From a virus, in IMG/VR virus record IMGVR_UViG_3300044811_000040, positions 1 to 41,692 of that record: 41,692 nt of DNA; one strand, given 5' to 3'. The translations under genes and the position numbers were made by a program. Below, one piece after another: positions 15,096 through 21,630 of this stretch. The notes below the pieces were generated by a model that ran no database searches, was not told where the DNA came from, and saw nothing but the letters and a program-made list of their open reading frames with translations. Numbering within the stretch: the stretch's first letter is position 1; each line of letters opens with the position of its first letter.

Positions 15096-15670
15096 CACTG
15101 ACCGCCGTTCGGGCAGCCGGGCAGGTGCACGCCCTCGCCGCCGAACTTGGGCCAGGACTGGACGCACTCCGGCGAGCACTCGCCGCCGCCGTCCGTGGGC
15201 ACATCCCGCTCGGCGAGGCGCGCGCGGTTCGCGTCGGCGCTCGCCTGGCTGATGTGCCCGCTGTCCTCGCGCGGACCTAACGGGAACAGCGGGTGGTCGA
15301 GGACGAGAGCGCACGGTCCGCTTGGTGTCATCCACCCGCAGCGACCGGGGTCCGGCACCGTCGCGCGGCCGGTGAACTCGGGGTGGCCGTCGACGGTGGC
15401 GGGAACCGGCGTGGCCGCGTCGCCGTGATCGATGCGGTCGTGGCCGTACTCGACGGTGTTGCCCAGGCTCGCGGACACCGGGCGGTACAGGAAGCCGAAC
15501 AGCGCCTGCTCCAGCGCGACGACGTCGAGACCCGACGCCAGCTCGGGGTAGCCGTGCTTGGTGAGCACGGCTGCCACATCCAGCGCCAGCCCGAAGCTGA
15601 AGCGCGGATCGTCGGCGGGCGCATCGAGCGGGTAGGTCCGCGGCTTGGGCGTTGGTAGCGTTGGCTTCAT
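15095..15670 (-). CDS. Unknown Cys-containing protein
   Basis: 191 aa from ATG at 15670; a purine-rich GAAGGG lies upstream. Segments: Pro-rich start, SFGLALDVAAVLTKHGYPELASG (the usual small alpha domain of actinophage proteins), a central RCGWMTPSGPCALVLDHP and a C-terminal CSPECVQSW plus LPGCPNGG. The C..H pairs suggest zinc binding. It lies just after the 15.7 kb hairpin. Confidence 0.75.
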   Translation of the reverse strand: MKPTLPTPKPRTYPLDAPADDPRFSFGLALDVAAVLTKHGYPELASGLDVVALEQALFGFLYRPVSASLGNTVEYGHDRIDHGDAATPVPATVDGHPEFTGRATVPDPGRCGWMTPSGPCALVLDHPLFPLGPREDSGHISQASADANRARLAERDVPTDGGGECSPECVQSWPKFGGEGVHLPGCPNGGQ

Positions 15671-15711
15671 CTCGGTCGGCCCTTCGTCGTTGTGTGGGTT
15701 GAGCGGGATGC

Positions 15712-15739
15712 GCGGGCCGTCCGGGCTTGGACGGCCCGC
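15712..15739. terminator. Strong intercistronic hairpin in the early operon
   Basis: A perfect 11-bp inverted repeat, GCGGGCCGTCC and GGACGGCCCGC, with a six-base loop, in the 76-base gap between two early genes. No U-run follows on the transcribed (minus) strand. It probably attenuates or pauses transcription and could be the target of an antiterminator. Confidence 0.6.
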
Positions 15740-15746
15740 TTCTACG

Positions 15747-15896
15747 TCAGGTGCTCTTCGGCGGTGTGCCGAGCGGACGCCGCGGCCCCTTCGGCGGTCG
15801 GGCTGGCTTCGCGGGCTTGATCGGCTTCGCCCCCCCCGGTCGGGCGAAGGCGAGCGGCGGCGGGGCCATCGGCCCCGGCCAGCCCTCGGTGCTCAT
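15747..15896 (-). CDS. Small Pro/Lys-rich protein
   Basis: 49 aa, ATGA overlap. The tail repeats a KPxKPAKPxRP-like pattern and is strongly basic; it may bind nucleic acid or membrane. A run of eight G on the coding strand (around 15830-15838) makes the frame prone to sequencing or slippage errors. Confidence 0.55.
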   Translation of the reverse strand: MSTEGWPGPMAPPPLAFARPGGAKPIKPAKPARPPKGPRRPLGTPPKST

Positions 15897-16102
15897 GACG
15901 GCGGTACCGCCTTCCGTATCGCGCGTCTCGCGAGGAGCAGCAGCACGACGCCTGCGAACCACCACGTCCCAGCAGCAGCCGGATCCGAAGCGGGCAACAG
16001 GGCCGCGATGATCAGGCAGACCGCAGCGACCGACAAGGGCGCGATGATGTCGCCGCACCGCGCGATCGCCCAGCTCCACGCGTCGCGGTTCTCCGGGCTC
16101 AT
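15893..16102 (-). CDS. Small membrane protein, two TM segments
   Basis: 69 aa, ATGA overlaps on both sides. Two hydrophobic helices: about 22-39 (LSVAAVCLIIAALLP) and 45-60 (TWWFAGVVLLLLA), followed by a basic end, so both termini are probably in the cytoplasm. Early expression argues against a holin; membrane modification or superinfection control is possible. Confidence 0.65.
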   Translation of the reverse strand: MSPENRDAWSWAIARCGDIIAPLSVAAVCLIIAALLPASDPAAAGTWWFAGVVLLLLARRAIRKAVPPS

Positions 16103-17043
16103 CGCGGACGCCTGAACCGGCGCTGCCTGGCGTACGCGTCCGAGATCGTCTGCCTGATGTCGAAGGCCTTCGCCTGCGGCAGGGTGAAGCCGACCCCCGC
16201 CTCACGCCTAGGCCCATCCGGGCCTGCGCTGCGCGCGACGGGGCGGGGGTCGGAGCTTTCGCCTGCGTCGGGGCCGGGGGCGGCCGCTTCGCTTCCGCCG
16301 GTGCCACCTGCTGTGGGGTGGCCGGCTGCATCGGCGAGGCCCGGCGACAGGCCTCCACTCGCTCCGGAAGAGGTCGGGGCGAGGTGGCTTGAGCCTGCGG
16401 GCGGTCGACCAAGAGCCGCGTCGCTTCCGTCGGTACGCGCTACCAGTCGCGCATCGTCGAGGCCCGGCGTCAGGCCCTCACCCGGTCGGCGAACCGGGTG
16501 GTTGAACGGCCCGCCAGGCAGAGACGCACTAGTCGTGTCCCAGCGGGCCGAACTCATGGTGGGGATCGCGGCGAGCTCACGCAGCGCCGAGCGGATGTCG
16601 GCGACCGCGCCGCTCAGGCTGATGTCTACGGCCTCGGGACCCCACGGGTCGTCCAGGTCGGACGGGCCGGTGGCCTGATCCCAGTCGCGGCCGAGCATGA
16701 AGATCGCCGCGTTCAGGACCTTGGTCGCGTCACCGACGATCTGGGCGAGCGTCGGCAGGCGGGCGGGGCCGGGCTGCGTCTCTTCGAGCGCGTCGCGCTT
16801 CCCGGCCTCGTAGCCGGAGTAGAAGTACTGCGCCTTGTGTTCGTCGCAGATCGTCTCCTGCGACTTGGCGACGGTCGGGTGCCGGAGCTGACACGCTGCC
16901 GCGTCATCGCCGTGCTCGCACAGGGGCACGCTGTTGACGGGATCCATGCCGCAGTCCTTCGGCGGCGGCGGGGGCGGAAGGGAGCCCGTGCCCGGGCGGT
17001 TCGGCGGGTGGGTCGGGCCGGAGCCGGCGGTCGGGGTCGTCAT
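16099..17043 (-). CDS. Unknown protein with long disordered region
   Basis: 314 aa, ATGA overlap with the Cro-like gene. N-terminal Pro-rich stretch, then a Cys/His motif (CEHGDDAAACQLRH, then CDEHKAQYF) and a helical unit (YSGYEAGKRDALEE; LAQIVGDATKVLNAAIFMLG; AVADIRSALRELAAI). From about residue 165 to 285 it is low-complexity Gly/Pro/Ser/Ala and likely disordered. It ends with a short basic helix (DAYARQRRFRRPR). Its place right behind the Cro-like gene is where phages often put host-takeover or antirepressor genes; no motif confirms that. Confidence 0.7.
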   Translation of the reverse strand: MTTPTAGSGPTHPPNRPGTGSLPPPPPPKDCGMDPVNSVPLCEHGDDAAACQLRHPTVAKSQETICDEHKAQYFYSGYEAGKRDALEETQPGPARLPTLAQIVGDATKVLNAAIFMLGRDWDQATGPSDLDDPWGPEAVDISLSGAVADIRSALRELAAIPTMSSARWDTTSASLPGGPFNHPVRRPGEGLTPGLDDARLVARTDGSDAALGRPPAGSSHLAPTSSGASGGLSPGLADAAGHPTAGGTGGSEAAAPGPDAGESSDPRPVARSAGPDGPRREAGVGFTLPQAKAFDIRQTISDAYARQRRFRRPR

Positions 17044-17279
17044 GCCGCGCTCCCGACCGTCTCGGTGCCAGCCGGCAGGAAGTTGGTGATCGGCACGCCG
17101 AGAACCGCGGCGACGAGCGTGAGCTCGGAGATGCGCCACTCGACGTCGCCACGGACCCGCTCGGAGATCTGAGCCTGCGACAGGCCGAGCAGCTCAACGA
17201 GCTCGCGTTGTGGTTTCATCTGCCTGGAAAGCTCCGCCCTAACTTGAGCGGCGATGCTGAGTGCTAGCTCGTTCGCCAT
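17040..17279 (-). CDS. Cro-like HTH regulator
   Basis: 79 aa, ATG at 17279, first gene of the leftward early operon. HTH in residues 25-63: QRELVELLGLSQAQISERV with the recognition helix on SQAQISERV, then WRISELTLVAAVLGVPITNF. It is small and lacks a second domain, like Cro. It is transcribed away from the repressor gene across the 17.3 kb switch, so it should bind there and shut off the repressor. Confidence 0.85.
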   Translation of the reverse strand: MANELALSIAAQVRAELSRQMKPQRELVELLGLSQAQISERVRGDVEWRISELTLVAAVLGVPITNFLPAGTETVGSAA

Positions 17280-17380
17280 GAGATTGACTCTCTCACTCTC
17301 AGGATGAGGCAGTCAATACGGCACACGGCTTTTTTGTCAGGGGCTTGCGTTATTGGCTCAGCCGATAGAGACTCAGCGTC
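17280..17380. promoter_or_regulatory. Lysis-lysogeny switch: divergent promoters and operator-like inverted repeat
   Basis: A 101-base gap between the divergent Cro-like and repressor genes. A perfect inverted repeat ATTGACT (17283-17289) / AGTCAAT (17311-17317) contains TTGACT, a -35-like hexamer, on both strands. For the repressor, TTGCGT (17345-17350) and GAGACT (17368-17373) are 17 bases apart and place the transcript start at about the ATG, suggesting a leaderless mRNA. CTCAG also occurs twice (17358 and 17373 regions). Confidence 0.6.
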
Positions 17381-17794
17381 ATGACGACGACACCGGAGCG
17401 CACCGCGACGCTCACGAGCCTCGTTGCAGCAGAGATTCGGGCCACGATGGGACGCCTCGACGTGAGGCAGTCGGAGCTCGCACGCCGCATGGGGGAAACC
17501 GACCAGTGGATGTCGATGAGGCTGAAGGGCCGCACGCCGATCGACATCAACGAACTCAGCAGGATCGCCAAGGCCCTAGAGGTCGGCGTCCACGACCTGC
17601 TGCCGCCGCCGGACGCCGCCGCACGGGCCGCCGACCCGAAAGCTATGGCACGTTACATTCCCCTGCCCGTATGGACCACGGATCGCGGGCGGGCGCCGAA
17701 CAACCGCCCGTCCGGGCCTAGCGGATCAGTCCGACCGGGTAACGGCCGCCGAACGGCCAGGGTCCCGCGCGGCCGCCGCCCGAGTGCGGACTGA
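17381..17794 (+). CDS. Phage repressor-like HTH protein
   Basis: 137 aa, ATG at 17381 without a ribosome site, consistent with a leaderless transcript. HTH at about residues 28-70: RQSELARRMGETDQWMSMRL is helices 2-3, GRTPIDINELSRIAKALEVG helices 4-5. The C-terminal 60 residues are Pro/Arg/Gly-rich with no protease (LexA-type) or dimerisation motif, so induction probably does not use RecA-driven self-cleavage. It overlaps the integrase frame by 11 bases if integrase starts at its first GTG. Confidence 0.82.
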   Translation: MTTTPERTATLTSLVAAEIRATMGRLDVRQSELARRMGETDQWMSMRLKGRTPIDINELSRIAKALEVGVHDLLPPPDAAARAADPKAMARYIPLPVWTTDRGRAPNNRPSGPSGSVRPGNGRRTARVPRGRRPSAD

Positions 17795-18674
17795 AGCGGC
17801 CATGCCATCTATCGACGCCGCGCCCGAAGCTGACGTGGTGAGCAGTCCTCAAGGTCACGACCTGGACATGATCGCCGCCTACCTCGAACACCTGCGCCGG
17901 GCCGGGCGCACCGACGACACCATCCGCGACCGCCGCGAGGTCCTCCACCGTTTCAACCGCGCCATGAAACGCGGCATCGGCGGCGCCGACGACAAGGAGA
18001 TCGGCGCCTGGCTGTACCGCGACGACTGGAAGCAGAACACGAAGGCCGCCTACTACATGGCGCTGAAGTCGTTCTACGGCTGGGCGACCAGGCCGCACGA
18101 CCTGTGGCTGCAGGGCAACCCGATGGTCTACCTGGAGCCGGTCAAGACGGTGCGGGGCATTCCGCGGCCGGTCACCGACGACGAGCTGCGCCGTGTGCTC
18201 ACCGAGTCGGCCGAGCCGATCAGGACCTGGGCGAAGCTCGCCGCCTACCAGGGCCTGCGCTGCATCGAGATCAGCCGGCTCGACCGCGAGCACATCACCG
18301 AGCGGACGCTGATCGTGGTCAAGGGCAAGGGCGGCAAGCCGCGCGCCCACGACACCGACCCGTATGTGTGGGCCGCGGTGAAGGACCTGCCGCCGGGACC
18401 GATCGCCCGGACGCCGAGCGGTGGGCGGGCGACGCCGTTCGAGGTCAGCGCGACGGCGGCGCTGCACTTCAGGCGGCAGCTGAAGATGCCGGGGGTGAGC
18501 CTGCACCGCCTGCGCCACTGGCTGGGCGTGACCACGCAGCGGATCTACAAGGACATCCGCGTGACGCAGGCGGTGCTAGGCCATGAATCGCTGTCGTCGA
18601 CGCAGGTGTACACGGATGCGACCGGCGAACAGCAGCGGCAGGCGCGGGCTATGTTGCCGCGTCTGGCCGGTTGA
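17784..18674 (+). CDS. int: Tyrosine site-specific integrase
   Basis: 296 aa from GTG at 17784; ATG at 17802 is an alternative and neither has a good ribosome site. A core-binding SAM-like domain (about 25-118, AYLEHLRRAGRTDDTI onward) precedes the catalytic domain. All active residues are present: R159 (GLRCIEISRL), K182 (VKGKGGK), H241 and R244 (HRLRHW), H267 (LGHESL), nucleophile Y276 (TQVYTD). There is no separate arm-binding domain and the protein is short. It recombines attP with attB; attP was not recognised here. It follows the repressor on the same transcript. Confidence 0.95.
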   Translation: MRTEAAMPSIDAAPEADVVSSPQGHDLDMIAAYLEHLRRAGRTDDTIRDRREVLHRFNRAMKRGIGGADDKEIGAWLYRDDWKQNTKAAYYMALKSFYGWATRPHDLWLQGNPMVYLEPVKTVRGIPRPVTDDELRRVLTESAEPIRTWAKLAAYQGLRCIEISRLDREHITERTLIVVKGKGGKPRAHDTDPYVWAAVKDLPPGPIARTPSGGRATPFEVSATAALHFRRQLKMPGVSLHRLRHWLGVTTQRIYKDIRVTQAVLGHESLSSTQVYTDATGEQQRQARAMLPRLAG

Positions 18675-18981
18675 TACGGGTCGGCCGGTGATGGTCATTC
18701 CGGTCGTTGTGCGTGAACTCGGCGACGACCTCATACCGCGGGGTCCTGGCGGGCGGGAGGTCGGAACGCTGGTCGACGACGCAGATCTTGGCGGTTCCGT
18801 CGTCGAGCATCTGCTGGGCTTCGTCGAACTCCTTGACGACGACGCCGATGAACTCGTAGTCCCTCTCGTTGATGTGTTCGAGACACCGGGCGGTTGCCTC
18901 GATGTTCTCTGCGGCCGGCGCGTAGATGATGGCCGGCGGCCGGTCGGACTGCTCGTAGTAGCGACCGGGGTTGCGGAGCAT
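18649..18981 (-). CDS. Resolvase-N-like alpha/beta protein without catalytic serine
   Basis: 110 aa; AAGGAG nine bases before ATG at 18981. After a short N-terminus the order of strands and helices (AIIYAPAAENIEATARCLEHI, DYEFIGVVVKEFDEAQQML, GTAKICVVDQRSDL) matches the N-terminal domain of serine recombinases, but the RVS motif carrying the catalytic serine is replaced by APAAEN. So a binding or regulatory role is more likely than recombination. It is convergent with integrase, overlapping its 3' end by 26 bases. The family match is by eye only. Confidence 0.6.
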   Translation of the reverse strand: MLRNPGRYYEQSDRPPAIIYAPAAENIEATARCLEHINERDYEFIGVVVKEFDEAQQMLDDGTAKICVVDQRSDLPPARTPRYEVVAEFTHNDRNDHHRPTRINRPDAAT

Positions 18982-19246
18982 GAGCGGTGGCTCTCCTTCC
19001 CGTCGGGAGTGCCGAGAGAGAGATCGAGTTAATACCTCTGTAACTTGCACGCGCATCAACCGGACACGCCCTTAAGCCGACCCAGAGTTTCAACCTGATG
19101 ACCATGAGCCACATTCACCTCACCCGTTCAGACACATCGCTGACACAGTGTTGTGATCATGCAACCCAGCGTCCACACTGCGGGACGCGCGTCCGATCCA
19201 GATCACACCCCACTTCACACCCCACTTCACACAGGAAGGCACGACC
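18982..19246. promoter_or_regulatory. Divergent promoter region with inverted and direct repeats
   Basis: Non-coding. For the leftward gene, TTGATG (19059-19054) and GGTATT (19036-19031) are 17 bases apart on the minus strand. AGTTA/TAACT at 19027-19045, an inverted repeat with a nine-base spacer, covers that -10 and may be an operator. The right part holds tandem repeats upstream of the membrane protein gene. No tRNA-like or integrase core site could be recognised, though attP could lie here. Confidence 0.45.
19205..19232. repeat. Tandem 12-bp repeat before a ribosome site
   Basis: ACACCCCACTTC occurs twice head to tail plus ACAC of a third copy, ending just before the AGGAAGG ribosome site of the gene at 19247. 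It could be an operator or leader element. Confidence 0.8.
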
Positions 19247-19843
19247 ATGACCACCTCAGACGACCGGACGCCCTACACGCCCGGACAGCCCAGCCCCTAT
19301 GCCACCGGATACATCCCCGCACCGCAGCAGCAGACCCCCGCACCGAAGAAGAGCCGGCTGCCGCTGATCCTCGCCGCCATCGTCGGCCTGGCCGTCGTCA
19401 TCGCCGTGACCGTCGGGATCACGGTGGCGGCACAGCACGGATCCAGCCCGGCCGCGAGCAAGACCTCCGGCCAGTCCGCATGGGACAAGGAGCAGCAGGC
19501 CGCCGCGGCCACGACCCCCGACCCGACACCGCCCGTCGTCGACAACACGCCCGCCGCATCCGACCTGAAGCTCACCCTGAAGACCACCGACAAGCAGTGC
19601 TTCGGATCGGCCGGCTGCAACCTCACGGTGAAGGTGAACCTCGGCTACAACGGTCCGGCCCTGAGCACCGACGACACGTGGCAGATCACCTACGAGATCG
19701 GCGGCGTCACCGACGGACCGCTCATCGGCTCGTTCGAGCTGACCGGCGACGAGTACACGGTGAACGAGGAGAACGTCGAGACCAAGAGCAGCAAGAGCAA
19801 GGTGACCGTCAAGGTCACCAGCGTGGAGAAGGTCGGGCTCTAG
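19247..19843 (+). CDS. Membrane-anchored extracellular protein
   Basis: 198 aa; AGGAAGG seven bases before ATG. N-terminus of 35 residues Pro/Gln/Tyr-rich and cytoplasmic, one transmembrane helix (LPLILAAIVGLAVVIAVTVG, about 38-57), an Ala/Thr/Pro linker, then an exported beta-sandwich-like domain (about 102-198) with a Cys pair (CFGSAGC). Such actinobacterial proteins have no fixed function. It lies in the lysogeny module on the plus strand with its own leader, so it may be made in the lysogen and alter the cell surface. Its stop TAG overlaps the stop of the convergent gene in a shared CTAG. Confidence 0.85.
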   Translation: MTTSDDRTPYTPGQPSPYATGYIPAPQQQTPAPKKSRLPLILAAIVGLAVVIAVTVGITVAAQHGSSPAASKTSGQSAWDKEQQAAAATTPDPTPPVVDNTPAASDLKLTLKTTDKQCFGSAGCNLTVKVNLGYNGPALSTDDTWQITYEIGGVTDGPLIGSFELTGDEYTVNEENVETKSSKSKVTVKVTSVEKVGL

Positions 19844-20043
19844 TCGCTCAAGAACGCTTGCACCTGCTCGGCGTTTCGCGCGCGTATGGCCCGGACGGCC
19901 TCGACCGCCGCGGTGAGTTTGGCCGGCGTGTCACCTTCGTGGTGTTTGCATTCGCACAGGTCACCGTTGTTGGTGTACCCGGCGCACCCCTTGTGGTTGG
20001 CGGATGCGATGCCGGGCGGGTTGCAGGCCCACGTCATGGTCAT
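19840..20043 (-). CDS. Small Cys/His-rich protein
   Basis: 67 aa; GGAG eight bases before ATG at 20043, ATGA overlap with the upstream gene. CNPPGIASANHKGCAGYTNNG and CECKHHEGD provide Cys and His for a zinc site; the C-terminus is helical (LTAAVEAVRAIRARNAEQV). Function unknown. Confidence 0.75.
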   Translation of the reverse strand: MTMTWACNPPGIASANHKGCAGYTNNGDLCECKHHEGDTPAKLTAAVEAVRAIRARNAEQVQAFLSD

Positions 20044-20180
20044 CGCTGCGGCTCCTCGTCGTGGGCGAGGTCGATGACCCGTCGCCGGGCGGCGGCCTGC
20101 TCGGCCTCCCGCGCTCTGGCCGCGTCGTCGAGCACCTGTCGCCGGGTTGGTCGCTGTGCCCACGGGAACCACTGCCGCAT
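20040..20180 (-). CDS. Very small helical protein
   Basis: 46 aa from ATG at 20180, with GAGAGGA eight bases upstream. A TTG at 20234 would add 18 Pro-rich residues but its AGGAG lies only two bases away. Helical and charged (RRQVLDDAARAREAEQAAARRR). TTGCCT and TACGGA, 17 bases apart on the minus strand around 20300-20270, are a possible promoter. Confidence 0.6.
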   Translation of the reverse strand: MRQWFPWAQRPTRRQVLDDAARAREAEQAAARRRVIDLAHDEEPQR

Positions 20181-20326
20181 CGGGGGTGTCCTCTCCACCG
20201 GATTGGGCGGAGGCGGCAGGTTCTCTCTCGGCAACTCTCCTGGGGGAGGGTATGTCGGGTTCCCGCCGCCTCCGTACCGGCGGACGTTACCCCAGGCAAT
20301 TGGTTGATCACTAGAGGTTGGGTAAT

Positions 20327-20365
20327 TTGCTCTCGCAATGTTGAGTAGTCCATAGCGTCAGCCGG
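20327..20365 (+). promoter_or_regulatory. Possible leaderless promoter of the AlpA-like gene
   Basis: TTGCTC (20327-20332) and CCATAG/CATAGC (about 20350-20356) are 17-18 bases apart and end 10 bases before the GTG, which lacks a ribosome site. The arrangement is like that before the repressor. Confidence 0.35.
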
Positions 20366-20590
20366 GTGGGTGAGAGGACGTGGCGGCGGCGGGACATCCG
20401 GGTGATGGGCGTGTCCGAGATTGCCCGCAGGCTGGGCAACACCCCGCAGTGGACCAGCCAGCTCGTCAACCGGCGCGAGTTCCCGGAGCCGCTGGCCCGG
20501 CTGGCGATGGGTCAGGTGTGGCTCGCCGACGACGTAGAGGACTGGATCCGGGCGAACCGGCCACACCTCGACGAGCCCGACGAGGCGTAG
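20366..20590 (+). CDS. AlpA/MerR-like small HTH protein (possible excisionase)
   Basis: 74 aa from GTG at 20366; GTG or ATG codons inside (MGVSEIARR at codon 14) could be the true start. IRVMGVSEIARRLGNTPQWTSQLVN is the winged HTH, followed by FPEPLARLAMGQVWLADDVEDWIR, the typical end of AlpA/excisionase-like domains. Such proteins act as recombination directionality factors or transcription activators. The position about 1.7 kb from integrase fits either. Confidence 0.75.
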   Translation: MGERTWRRRDIRVMGVSEIARRLGNTPQWTSQLVNRREFPEPLARLAMGQVWLADDVEDWIRANRPHLDEPDEA

Positions 20591-20685
20591 CATCTGGCCA
20601 GCGCCGGTGAGTGGTCCGGCGGGAGCGTCCGTACCGGGTGACAAGTCAAGGGTGCATTCCTACTGCGGGTAGCGCGAACCGAGCC

Positions 20686-20729
20686 GCCTCGCCGGAAAGA
20701 GCAGCGGCTCCGCCTGAACCCGGCGAGGC
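20686..20729. terminator. Long hairpin between convergent units
   Basis: GCCTCGCCGG pairs perfectly with CCGGCGAGGC ten bases long; the loop contains a further short CGG/CCG stem. It lies between the plus-strand HTH gene and the end of the late operon, so it probably terminates the former. No clear U-run follows. Confidence 0.5.
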
Positions 20730-20797
20730 CTAATCTGGCTGCATCACCGGCTGCCGGGCCACGTTGGCTGCGGGACTCCGCGCATACACAGCAAGAA

Positions 20798-20829
20798 GCG
20801 CCGCCCCCGACCGAAGTCAGGGGCGGCGC
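20798..20829 (-). terminator. Terminator of the late (lysis) operon
   Basis: GCGCCGCCCC and GGGGCGGCGC form a perfect ten-base stem with a 12-base loop. On the minus strand the stem is followed by TTCTTGCTG, a short U-rich end. It lies 25 bases past the last late gene and faces the convergent plus-strand gene, so it may work in both directions. Confidence 0.75.
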
Positions 20830-20853
20830 GTTACTTGCAGCTCAGTTGCGGAT

Positions 20854-21240
20854 CTAGCCGAGCAGTGCGGTCCGGATCACGGCGTGGACGCTGCCCGTGG
20901 GGAAGATCTGCGCAGCCGTGTGCGGGTACGCCGTCCGGTGCGAACCGTTGCACGTGAAGGTGTTGAACAGGAACCAGACGAACCGCGTGTCGTTGAAGAA
21001 CGACGCGTCATCGCCGGTCGCCACTCCGAGGCAGGTGTTACGCGGGTTGCTGTCGAAGAAACCCTCCGACCAGACGGCAGGCTGGTTCAGCGTGTAGTCC
21101 CACGAGCGGTACAGGCACAGCAGATGGGTGGCGCCGTTCGGCTCGCAGTTCAGCGCGGCGGCCGCCGGTGCGGCGGTGAAGCCGACCAGGCCCGCGACGC
21201 CAAGCGCGACGGCGCACAGCAGCGAGACGCCGCGCCTCAC
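20854..21240 (-). CDS. Secreted Cys-containing protein (peptidase inhibitor I36-like?)
   Basis: 128 aa, GTG at 21240 in GTGA overlap with the holin-like gene. A clear signal peptide (residues 1-29, ending in APAAAA) precedes about 100 mature residues with four Cys (NCEP, LLCLY, NTCLG, FTCNG). The LLCLYRSWDY segment and spacing resemble secreted peptidase inhibitor I36-type and related small wall-associated proteins of actinobacteria. As last gene of the lysis block it may act at lysis on wall or proteases, or alter phage adsorption; none is proven. Confidence 0.75.
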   Translation of the reverse strand: MRRGVSLLCAVALGVAGLVGFTAAPAAAALNCEPNGATHLLCLYRSWDYTLNQPAVWSEGFFDSNPRNTCLGVATGDDASFFNDTRFVWFLFNTFTCNGSHRTAYPHTAAQIFPTGSVHAVIRTALLG

Positions 21241-21596
21241 TTGTCCGATCCCCAGCCCACGCTGGCCGTGGTCTTGGGCGACGCGGCCGGGGCGATCGTG
21301 ATGCCGAGGAACGACAGCACGGCGAACACGATCAGCATGACGTCGTTGCCGTCGATGCCGCCGACGATCACTACGGTGACGACCTGGAGCCCGGCGAGCG
21401 CCGCGCCGATCGCGGTCTTGGTCCACTTCGCGGTCGGCACCAGAGGCACCAGCCAGACGAGGCCGTTCGTGCACACGGCGATCGCGATGGCCACGCCCTC
21501 GGACGGGTCGATGTGGTGGTCGCCGGTGAACAGCGGCACGCCGACGACGGCGACGGCGTACAGGAACGCAACGATCGACTTCCCGTATGTCTGCAT
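21237..21596 (-). CDS. Holin-like membrane protein
   Basis: 119 aa with three hydrophobic segments: about 5-25 (GKSIVAFLYAVAVVGVPLF), 35-54 (VAIAIAVCTNGLVWLVPLV) and 62-103 (a longer region with ALAGLQVVTVVIVGG and VMLIVFAVLSFLGITIA). A Gly/Lys-rich tail follows. Size, topology and the place near the endolysin gene match the holins common in actinophages, which open the membrane to release endolysin. Confidence 0.82.
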   Translation of the reverse strand: MQTYGKSIVAFLYAVAVVGVPLFTGDHHIDPSEGVAIAIAVCTNGLVWLVPLVPTAKWTKTAIGAALAGLQVVTVVIVGGIDGNDVMLIVFAVLSFLGITIAPAASPKTTASVGWGSDK

Positions 21597-21630
21597 AGCG
21601 GTGCTCCGATCAGGGGTTTAGGTTCGGGAT

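Noticed and set aside
20181-20234. Upstream TTG start for the 46-aa gene
   Set aside because: AGGAG lies only two bases before this TTG, too close to work, while ATG at 20180 has a properly spaced GAGAGGA.
17795-20800. attP core site next to integrase
   Set aside because: No tRNA 3'-end-like sequence or obvious arm-site repeats could be identified by eye; comparison with a host attB is needed.
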